A DNA stretch of 64,000 nucleotides. It comes from Candidatus Marithrix sp. (GTDB lineage Bacteria > Pseudomonadota > Gammaproteobacteria > Beggiatoales > Beggiatoaceae). Both the position numbers and the translations under genes were made by a program. Shown here piece after piece: positions 57,654 to 64,000 of the stretch (position 1 is the first letter of the stretch; the number at the start of each line of letters is the position of its first letter). The stretch is taken from assembly GCA_016744775.1 (NCBI GenBank), contig JADGDS010000006.1, positions 62,001 to 126,000 on the forward strand, read 5' to 3'. The notes below the pieces were generated by a model. That model saw only the letters and a list, made by a program, of their open reading frames with translations, made no database searches and was not told the DNA's origin.

Positions 57654-58076
57654 ATGAAAATCAAAATATTAACAACAACACTAATAATACTACTAACAGC
57701 TTGCCAATCAAATCCTACAAAATCACCAAGCAGCTACTTAAAATACATAGATACCAACCAATTTGACCAACAACTATCACAATCAATGCAACAAGATGAA
57801 CCAGAAATAGAAATAGAAACGCTAAGCCCATTTTCATCAAACAACATACCAGAGAGACTAAACAACTGGTTAAGCATGATAACTCAGAATGGAGGAAAAG
57901 TTAAAACCGAACCAGCCGAAGGAGAAAGAGTACTAGGAACCATAAAACTAATATTTAACAGCATCTACAACTTAGGCAAATACGAACCAGCGGCAAAATA
58001 CGATGCCAAATTGATATACAGACGCAATGAAAGCGGAGCGGCTATGATAGAAAAAGTAATTTTCATAAACCGATAA
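57654..58076 (+). CDS. Small lipoprotein of unknown function
   Basis: A 140-residue precursor. The signal MKIKILTTTLIILLTAC ends in a lipobox with Cys17, so a ~124-residue lipidated product is expected. The mature part has an acidic stretch (DEPEIEIETLSPF, ~47-60) and a C-terminal domain with strand-like segments (KYDAKLIYRRNESGAAMIEKVIFINR). I do not recognise the family. AAGGAACAAACA precedes the ATG, almost identical to the region before the WD40 lipoprotein at 52809, and the two signal peptides are similar (LTTSLIILSLTAC against LTTTLIILLTAC). They may share a common 5' origin. Codon use (ATA, CTA, AGA) matches the caspase genes beside it. Confidence 0.7.
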   Translation: MKIKILTTTLIILLTACQSNPTKSPSSYLKYIDTNQFDQQLSQSMQQDEPEIEIETLSPFSSNNIPERLNNWLSMITQNGGKVKTEPAEGERVLGTIKLIFNSIYNLGKYEPAAKYDAKLIYRRNESGAAMIEKVIFINR

Positions 58077-58130
58077 GTTACGCACCTTCGTCGCACATCT
58101 TAATACATAAATATTTAACTATTTTATTTA

Positions 58131-58250
58131 TAAGCCCTGAAGGGGCGAAATAATGAGATTTATGAATACGCCCCTTCAGGGCTAAAATCAAATAATATCC
58201 GCACCTAGGGCGTTGCCCTAGGCTATATTATATCGCCCTTTCAGGGCTTT
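58131..58250. repeat. AAGCCCTGAAGGGGCGA / CCTAGGGCGTTGCCCTAGG composite repeat
   Basis: TAAGCCCTGAAGGGGCGAAA and TACGCCCCTTCAGGGCTAA form one hairpin. CCTAGGGCGTTGCCCTAGG forms a second, followed by TCGCCCTTTCAGGGCTTT. It is the same family as the insert at 20253-20375 and the inner shells at 52300-52480. Confidence 0.85.
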
Positions 58251-58285
58251 AAAATCAAACAGTTAGATATTTATTATTTATATAA

Positions 58286-58783
58286 ATGAAAATAGAAACA
58301 ACCCGTGAAGATCATCTAATAGCTTGGTTTGCCGCTTTAGCAATTACAATCCATATTACAGAAAGCGCATTACCAAGCCTAATACCCGGAGTAAAACCCG
58401 GCTTAGCCAACGTAATTACCATCATAGTATTAATGAAATATGGTTGGCGAATAGCCGCTTGGGTGAATTTACTACGTGTCTTAGCAGCCAGCTTACTAAT
58501 TGGAACATTTTTATCACCAACATTTATACTAAGCCTAAGCGGCGCATTAGCAAGCATAACAATCTTAGGCTTACTAAGCCTATTACCCAAAAAAACATTT
58601 ACAGCATACGGCTATAGTATAGCAGCCGCGATGACACATACAATGAGCCAATTTTTAGTAGCTTACTACCTATTCATTCAACACGAAGGCTTATTCTACT
58701 TACTACCAATTCTAATGACAACAGCGTTTTTGTTTGGTATTTTGAACGCCATGATAGTGACGGCGATTATGGATAAACTGTAG
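58286..58783 (+). CDS. Gx transporter / HepI (heptaprenyl diphosphate synthase component I-like) family membrane protein
   Basis: A 165-residue integral membrane protein with about five hydrophobic segments. The family hallmark is IPGVKPGLANVITIIVLMKYG, followed by NLLRVLAASLLIGTFLSPTFILSLSGAL. Proteins of this family are annotated as heptaprenyl diphosphate synthase component I by homology, but in gammaproteobacteria they look like small-molecule (ECF-S-like) transporters; the substrate is unknown. In relatives an ApbE/NusG-II-type gene often lies beside it, but none is seen here. No strong Shine-Dalgarno is seen. Repeats flank it on both sides. Confidence 0.82.
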   Translation: MKIETTREDHLIAWFAALAITIHITESALPSLIPGVKPGLANVITIIVLMKYGWRIAAWVNLLRVLAASLLIGTFLSPTFILSLSGALASITILGLLSLLPKKTFTAYGYSIAAAMTHTMSQFLVAYYLFIQHEGLFYLLPILMTTAFLFGILNAMIVTAIMDKL

Positions 58784-58787
58784 CCCA

Positions 58788-58880
58788 TAAGCCCCCCAAC
58801 CCCCTAAAGGGGGAGATTTACTCCCCCCTTTAGGGGGCGGGGCTAAGAAACATTTCCCCCTTTAGGGGGCTAGGGGGCTA
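58788..58880. repeat. AGCCCCCC palindromic element before the rnr stop
   Basis: ATAAGCCCCCCAACCCCC + TAAAGGGGGAG is followed by CTCCCCCCTTTAGGGGGCGG and TTTCCCCCTTTAGGGGG. There are three partial arms rather than two, as if rearranged. It lies at the convergent junction with rnr. Confidence 0.85.
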
Positions 58881-58888
58881 AAAATTTA

Positions 58889-61069
58889 TTAAACTAATTC
58901 AAAATCTATCTTTTTATCATCTAAATTCACTCTAACTACCTTTACATGTAATTTATCCAAGAGTTTATATGTTTTACCGCTTCTTTCTCCAGATAAACAT
59001 TGAGTTACTTGGTCATAATGATAATAATCACCCTTTAAGGAGCTTACATGAATTAAGCCATCAATAAATAAACCATCCAATTCTACAAATAGCCCAAAGC
59101 CAGTAACACCGGATATTGAACCATAATATTCCTCTCCGATTTTATCCTGCATATATTCACATTTTAGCCAGCTCACAACATCACGAGTAGCCTCTTCAGC
59201 GCGACGTTCTGTACTATTACAATGCTCAGCTATAACCGCCATTTCATCGTTTGTATAAAAATCTTCTTTACTATTATATAAATAATGCTTGATCGCGCGA
59301 TGCACTAATAAATCTGGATAGCGGCGTATTGGAGAAGTGAAATGTGCGTAAGCTTTATAAGCTAAACCAAAATGTCCCTCATTTTTTGGGCTATAAATAG
59401 CTAATTTTAGACTACGCAATAATACCATTTGAATTAAACCGTAATCAGAACGATCTTTAGCTTTTTCTACTAACCTAGAATAATGACGAGTTTCTGGCTT
59501 ATCTTTACCCCATAACTTCAAACCTAATAGTTTTAAAAAGCTATGTAAATTGCTTAATTTTTCCTCATTTGGACCCTCGTGAATCCTATATAATAGCGGT
59601 AAATTGTGTTTTTCTAACCATTCAGCAGTCGCTACATTCGCACATAACATCATTTCCTCAATTAATTTATGTGCATCATTACGTTCAAAAGGGACTATTT
59701 CTTTGATTTTACGTTTTTTATCAAAAACAAAGGTGGCTTCTTTAGTTTCAAATTCAATTGCCCCTCGTTTTTGACGACGCTTTAATAATAACTGATATAA
59801 CTGATATAAATTATCAATTTGTGGCAAAACATGTGTATGTTTAAAATCTTTTTTATTGCCTTCCAACACCTGCCCGACTTCAGTATAAGTTAAACGCGCT
59901 GCTGATTTGATTACCGCCTCAAAATAACGAGTACGCCTAATCCGCCCATAGAAATCTATTGCCAATTCACATACCAAAGCTAAGCGATTAACTTTTGGTT
60001 TCAACGAACACAATTGATTTGACAAAGCTTCAGGTAACATCGGTATAACATTATTAGGAAAATATACCGAAGTTCCTCGTTCTTGCGCCTCTAAATCTAT
60101 AGCGGTTCCCGGTTTAACATAAGCTGATACATCAGCAATTGCAACTCGTAATAACCAACCCTTACCTCGTGGTTCACAATATACAGCATCATCAAAATCT
60201 CTTGCATCTTCGCCATCAATAGTGATAAAAGGAACATCGCGCATATCTTCACGATTTTCAAAGCCATTTGCAGTGACTTTTTTTGGTAAACCATTAACTT
60301 CATTAACAACATCTGCTGACCATTGATAAGGCAAATCATAGCTACGAATAGCAATATCAATTTCCATTCCCGGAGCATGTTTATTGCCTAAAATTTCTAT
60401 TACTTCACCAGTAGGCTCAGCATATTTCTTTGGTTGAGAAATCAGTCGTACAACTACAATTTGACCATGTTTAGCCTTGGCTGTTTTGGTTTTTTCAATT
60501 AAAATATTGTGTGAAATACGGCGATTATCTGGCTCAACATAGGCAACATTTTGACCTTTTTTATGAAAAAAACGACCAATTATTTCTTGAGTTTTATGTT
60601 CAAGTACCTCAATAATTACCCCTTCACGCCTGCCTCGATTATCAATACCAATAACATTGGCGACAACGCGATCACCATGAATTAAACCGCGCATTTGTTT
60701 TTCAGATAAAAACAAATCACCAGCATCATCCTTATCATCTTCAGGCACTAAAAAACCATAACCATCTGGATGACCAATAACGTGCCCACGAACTAAATTC
60801 ATAGAATCTATTAAAGCAAAACCCTTACGACCATTATTAGTTAATTGACCATCACGTACCATCGCTTTTAAACGGCGATTTAAAGCAGTTTTATCTTCTT
60901 TTTCTTTTAATTTTAATATGTTAAGTAATTGAGCAAAAGTTAGTGGTTTACCAGCTTTCTCAATATGTTGTATGATAAATTCACGACTAGGAATAGGGTT
61001 ATCATACTTTTCAGCTTCGCGTTTAGCATGTGGATCAGCTTTAGAGGAGGATTTTTTTTGACGACTCAT
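58889..61069 (-). CDS. rnr: Ribonuclease R
   Basis: A 726-residue 3'-5' exoribonuclease that degrades structured RNA and takes part in rRNA quality control and trans-translation. Order: basic N-terminus, helix-turn-helix (PIPSREFIIQHIEKAGKPLT), cold-shock OB domains (VRGHVIGHPDGYGFLVPED), RNB catalytic domain with four conserved Asp in DGEDARDFDDAVY and YRIHEGPNEEKL, HFTSPIRRYPDLLVHR, and a C-terminal S1 domain (GVTGFGLFVELDGLFIDGL). The Lys-rich tail of E. coli RNase R (~80 residues) is missing; the protein stops right after S1. It is divergent from tRNA-Leu, whose -35 overlaps its start codon. No rlmB gene follows. Confidence 0.96.
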   Translation of the reverse strand: MSRQKKSSSKADPHAKREAEKYDNPIPSREFIIQHIEKAGKPLTFAQLLNILKLKEKEDKTALNRRLKAMVRDGQLTNNGRKGFALIDSMNLVRGHVIGHPDGYGFLVPEDDKDDAGDLFLSEKQMRGLIHGDRVVANVIGIDNRGRREGVIIEVLEHKTQEIIGRFFHKKGQNVAYVEPDNRRISHNILIEKTKTAKAKHGQIVVVRLISQPKKYAEPTGEVIEILGNKHAPGMEIDIAIRSYDLPYQWSADVVNEVNGLPKKVTANGFENREDMRDVPFITIDGEDARDFDDAVYCEPRGKGWLLRVAIADVSAYVKPGTAIDLEAQERGTSVYFPNNVIPMLPEALSNQLCSLKPKVNRLALVCELAIDFYGRIRRTRYFEAVIKSAARLTYTEVGQVLEGNKKDFKHTHVLPQIDNLYQLYQLLLKRRQKRGAIEFETKEATFVFDKKRKIKEIVPFERNDAHKLIEEMMLCANVATAEWLEKHNLPLLYRIHEGPNEEKLSNLHSFLKLLGLKLWGKDKPETRHYSRLVEKAKDRSDYGLIQMVLLRSLKLAIYSPKNEGHFGLAYKAYAHFTSPIRRYPDLLVHRAIKHYLYNSKEDFYTNDEMAVIAEHCNSTERRAEEATRDVVSWLKCEYMQDKIGEEYYGSISGVTGFGLFVELDGLFIDGLIHVSSLKGDYYHYDQVTQCLSGERSGKTYKLLDKLHVKVVRVNLDDKKIDFELV

Positions 61070-61097
61070 TGACTTTTTTGTTCTCTCTGTATAGAAT
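61069..61097 (+). promoter_or_regulatory. Promoter of tRNA-Leu
   Basis: TTGACT at 61069-61074 and TAGAAT at 61092-61097 are separated by 17 bp, close to a sigma-70 promoter, with the tRNA starting 14 bases further on. The -35 begins at the first base of the rnr start codon on the other strand. Confidence 0.65.
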
Positions 61098-61110
61098 AGG
61101 AGCTGACATA

Positions 61111-61194
61111 GCCGGGGTGGCGGAAATGGTAGACGCGCTAGCTTCAGGTGCTAGTGGGGGCAACCCCGTGAAGGTTCAAATCCTTTCCTCGGCA
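61111..61194 (+). tRNA. tRNA-Leu (anticodon CAG)
   Basis: An 84-base class-II tRNA. The acceptor GCCGGGG (61111-61117) pairs with CCTCGGC (61187-61193), with one G-T pair. The anticodon stem CTAGC/GCTAG has the loop TTCAGGT, giving anticodon CAG. A long variable arm TGGGGGCAACCCCGT and the T arm AGGTTCAAATCCTT follow. The discriminator is A, and the 3' CCA is not encoded (ATTATAT follows), so it must be added by nucleotidyltransferase. Confidence 0.95.
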
Positions 61195-61357
61195 TTATAT
61201 ATAATGCCCTATCCTTTCTGATATAATTTTTTTATTTCAAGACTTAAATGCGATTATAACAGATATAAAAAGTGATGTATTAAAATCCCCCCTAACCCCA
61301 TTTTTTTAATGGGATTAAAAAATATTTTATCCTATACAAAAATCTACAATTTATCTA

Positions 61358-63094
61358 ATGAAACTAAAAATTATTGTTCCAACCTTCATAATCTCATTAT
61401 CAGGAACCGTACAAGCGAATAGCATTGAATTCAGCCCAGTTAAAGTACCTGAAACTGATGCTGAAAAAAGTTCTATTTTAGTTTCTAAGTCAGTTAAAAT
61501 TAATGATGAGACTTATAAGATTGGATATCATACCATTTTGCGTAGCGGTGATAAAATTGGCGATGGAATCTTTGGTCAAATAGTTGATTTTGAAGCTAAT
61601 CCAATTTTATCTGAAGATGGAAGCCCTAAAATCAGCAACAATGCTGAGTTTTCTTCTTTGTTACCAATTGGTAACAAACTGTTTATGGTTTCTCATTTTG
61701 AAACCCGCCCGGGAGCAATGTATATCACTGAACTTAATCAAGATTTGAAAACAGGTTTATTGACTGCTGTTAATACTAAACCTGCTGATTTATCAAAAGT
61801 TAATGGTGGTTGGGTACATTGTGCTGGCAGCGTGACTCCTTGGAATACTCATCTAGGTAGTGAAGAGTATGAACCAAATGCTGAATTACATAATCCAAAA
61901 ACTGGTACTCTGGATCGCTATTATAAAAGAATGGCTGCTTATTATGGTGGCGATTTATTGAAACTTAATCCTTATTATTATGGTTATAATATCGAAGTAA
62001 AAATACTCAACGAAGCTGGTGATCATGAAGTTAATAAGCATTATGCTATGGGACGTTTATCCTTTGAACTTTCTTATGTATTGCCCGACCAAAAAACTGT
62101 TTATAGTTCAGATGATGGAACTAATGTAAGTCTTTATATGTTTATCGCTGATCGTAAAACGGATTTGAGCAGTGGAACACTTTATGGTGCTGTTTGGAAT
62201 CAAGTCAGTACTGAAAATGGTGGTAAGGCTAAACTAGAATGGGTTAATTTAGGACATGCTACTGATAATGAAATCAAGCAATATATTGATCAAGGAATTA
62301 CTTTTACTGACATTTTTGACAAGGTAACACCTGTAAAATATGGTGTATGTCCAGATGGTTATACATCAATCAATGCTGGACACAGAATAGATAAATATGG
62401 TCGTTTTCATCAATGTTTAAAAATTAAACCGGGCATGGAAAAAGCTGCTTCTCGTTTAGAAACGCGCCGTTATGCAGCTATGAAAGGTGTAACTACAGAA
62501 TTGTCAAAAGAAGAAGGTATCACCTATAATCCTGTAACAAATACACTTTATGTATCTATAAGTCAAGTTTCACATGGTATGGAAGATAATACTAAATATG
62601 ATATTGGCGGAAATAATAAGATAAAACTACCATATAACCGTTGTGGTGGTGTTTATGCCCTAGATTTAGGAACAGATAAATCTATTGGTAGTAATTTTGT
62701 GGCTAAAAATATGTATGGATTAGTAATGGGCAAAATTACACAAACCGATGATAAAAATAATAAATGTGATATTAATGGAATAGCCAATCCAGATAACATT
62801 AGTTTTTTTCAGGGCTATGATACACTAATTATTGCTGAAGATACCGGTGCTGGTCACCAAAACGACATGATTTGGTCTTATAATATCAAAACCAAAAAAC
62901 TGACACGAATTCAAACCAGTCCTTATGGTAGTGAAACCACCTCCCCATATGTTTATAAAGACATAAACGGTTTTGGTTACTTAATGTCAGTGATACAACA
63001 TCCTTATCATGGAAATGATAAATATAGATTAACTGATGCCAAACAAGCTTTATCTTACACAGGTTATATTGGACCTTTTCCGGCTTTAAAGTAA
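61358..63094 (+). CDS. Secreted PhoX/DUF839-family protein
   Basis: A 578-residue protein with a signal peptide (MKLKIIVPTFIISLSGTVQA). It resembles the PhoX/DUF839 family, beta-propeller proteins that include calcium/iron alkaline phosphatases. Family segments are GGWVHCAGSVTPWNTHLGSEEYEPN (~149-173), the GRLSFELSYVLPDQKTVYSSDDGTN stretch, NPVTNTLYVSISQV, and ANPDNISFFQGYDTLIIAEDTGAG. The last two match the PDN...EDT region near the metal centre. Lacking a twin-Arg signal (seen in PhoX), it probably uses the Sec route. Substrate is uncertain. It lies 70 bases upstream of a secreted haem protein gene, perhaps one transcript. Confidence 0.82.
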   Translation: MKLKIIVPTFIISLSGTVQANSIEFSPVKVPETDAEKSSILVSKSVKINDETYKIGYHTILRSGDKIGDGIFGQIVDFEANPILSEDGSPKISNNAEFSSLLPIGNKLFMVSHFETRPGAMYITELNQDLKTGLLTAVNTKPADLSKVNGGWVHCAGSVTPWNTHLGSEEYEPNAELHNPKTGTLDRYYKRMAAYYGGDLLKLNPYYYGYNIEVKILNEAGDHEVNKHYAMGRLSFELSYVLPDQKTVYSSDDGTNVSLYMFIADRKTDLSSGTLYGAVWNQVSTENGGKAKLEWVNLGHATDNEIKQYIDQGITFTDIFDKVTPVKYGVCPDGYTSINAGHRIDKYGRFHQCLKIKPGMEKAASRLETRRYAAMKGVTTELSKEEGITYNPVTNTLYVSISQVSHGMEDNTKYDIGGNNKIKLPYNRCGGVYALDLGTDKSIGSNFVAKNMYGLVMGKITQTDDKNNKCDINGIANPDNISFFQGYDTLIIAEDTGAGHQNDMIWSYNIKTKKLTRIQTSPYGSETTSPYVYKDINGFGYLMSVIQHPYHGNDKYRLTDAKQALSYTGYIGPFPALK

Positions 63095-63104
63095 AATAAA
63101 TTTT

Positions 63105-63136
63105 AGACCTGACAGGTTTTAAAAACCTGTCAGGTC
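63105..63136. repeat. Perfect 32-bp AGACCTGACAGG palindrome
   Basis: AGACCTGACAGGTTTT is followed directly by its exact complement. It lies between the DUF839 and haem-protein genes. It is the intergenic counterpart of the in-frame copy at 52842-52874. Confidence 0.9.
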
Positions 63137-63164
63137 TGTCGTATTCAAGATAAAAAGGATCTAA

Positions 63165-64000
63165 AATGGACCTATTAAATTTGTTACTTGTAATGACTTT
63201 GCAAAGCAAAGCTTTATACAATGAAGCAGCTTATATTCCGCCACAATGTTATACCCAAACAATAGATTCTCAAAACAGAGTTTATAATCCCTGCTTTACT
63301 TGTCATCAAGACAGTATTGCTCCCAATTATAATAATGATGCAGACTTGCAACACTCTTATGCTTTTCCAGAATATGCTTTAACGAATCATTGGACTAATT
63401 TATTTAAGGATCGTTCCCAAGAAATAGCAGCTATTAGTGATGCTGAAATTTTAGCTTATATTCGGACCGATAATTATAAAGTTCTAATTGATAAATTAAG
63501 TAATAATGATCAATGGGATGGTTTTGTTCCTGATTGTTATTTTAACTTTGATGCAGAAGGTTTTGATCGCGATACGGCGGGTAATTATACTGGTTGGCGA
63601 GCTTTTGCTTATTATCCTTTTCCGGGTACATTTTGGCCCGCTAATGGTTCTACTGATGATGTCATAATTCGTTTGTCGCCGGAATTTCAGCAAAATGACA
63701 ACGGCGAATTTGATCTACAAATTTATAAACTCAATTTAGCTATAGTTGAAGCTTTAATCAAACGGCAAGATGGAGTAGTAGATTTAGATAAAATTGTCTA
63801 TGATTGGGCACCTTTGCAAAAACGCTATATGAGTTATGTTGGTAAAGCTAAACAAAAAAAACTAGCGGCTGGATTATTTCCCTTGGGAACAGAATTTCTT
63901 CATAGCGTTCGTTATATTGATATTGATGAACAAAACAATATAAAAATGGCTGCCCGTATGAAAGAATTACGTTATGCGCGTAAAGCCTCATGGCGTAATT
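63165..64000 (+). CDS. Secreted or periplasmic CXXCH haem-binding protein (3' end outside window)
   Basis: An ORF of 278 codons that is still open at the right edge. The start ATG 63165-63167 has AAGGA 6 bases upstream. The short hydrophobic start (MDLLNLLLVMTLQSKALYNE) could be a weak signal sequence. The CXXCH haem-c motif is CFTCHQ at ~residues 44-48, within VYNPCFTCHQDSIAPNYNND. The rest includes DGFVPDCYFNFDAEGFDRD and GWRAFAYYPFPGTFWPANGS, which I do not recognise as a named family. With the upstream DUF839 gene it could form a pair of exported proteins. A second haem motif may lie beyond the window. Confidence 0.78.

Noticed and set aside
33300..58250. Possible CRISPR array because of many repeated palindromes
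   Set aside because: The repeats are dispersed, of unequal length, arranged as inverted rather than direct repeats, and lack regular spacers or cas genes.
62886..63221. Minus-strand ORF of 111 codons across the end of the DUF839 gene
   Set aside because: It includes the translated 63105-63136 palindrome (RPDRFLKPVRS) and antisense of two real genes. It only shows that this palindrome is open in several frames.

Overview
The window reads as chromosomal DNA of an AT-rich gammaproteobacterium. The housekeeping genes are of gammaproteobacterial type (accD, nrdA/nrdB, mpl, rnr, yigZ, cbpA, a DUF2058 gene, sdaA). The accessory content (very large hybrid kinases, caspase-like proteases fused to WD40 or formylglycine-enzyme domains, an intein, and many GC-rich palindromic repeats in AT-rich DNA) resembles filamentous or giant sulfur bacteria such as the Beggiatoaceae. 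That placement is inference from gene content; no search was run.

Bases 1-31.9 kb are dominated by a family of giant trifunctional sensor proteins (~1,850 residues: Ser/Thr kinase, AAA ATPase, helical repeats, GAF, histidine kinase, receiver, acidic tail). There is one 3' part at the left edge, four complete genes (2.5-8.0, 8.1-13.7, 14.6-20.2, 21.9-27.4 kb) and two wrecked remnants (30.2 and 30.9-31.9 kb). Between them lie a FadL-type porin, a HepT/MntA toxin-antitoxin pair, yigZ, an ATPase with a nuclease-like tail, a MerR regulator with a small ferredoxin-fold protein, and a curlin-like protein. Two kinases share long identical tracts, which suggests recent gene conversion. Three of them and one remnant share a leader with a strong Shine-Dalgarno followed by a two-codon ORF.

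Bases 31.9-52.0 kb hold sdaA, two tandem DUF3754 membrane proteins, accD, nrdA (interrupted by a 363-residue intein) and nrdB, an AAA_14/DUF4143 ATPase with foreign codon usage, a sigma-54 activator divergent from a plug-less copper-type TonB receptor, a DUF2058 gene, an mpl-hicA-hicB operon, a degenerate receiver-receiver-GGDEF protein and cbpA. The sigma-54/TonB segment is bracketed by a 33-bp direct repeat that is the 3' end of the DUF2058 gene.

Bases 52.0-64.0 kb contain a dense field of nested palindromes, a WD40-caspase lipoprotein gene broken by one stop and one frameshift, an intact secreted caspase-formylglycine-enzyme fusion, a small lipoprotein, a Gx-transporter (HepI) family membrane protein, rnr, tRNA-Leu(CAG), a secreted PhoX/DUF839 protein and the start of a secreted CXXCH haem protein that runs off the right edge.

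A theme across the window is invasion by short palindromes. They fill most intergenic gaps, sit inside one another, and in three places lie in frame inside protein-coding genes.
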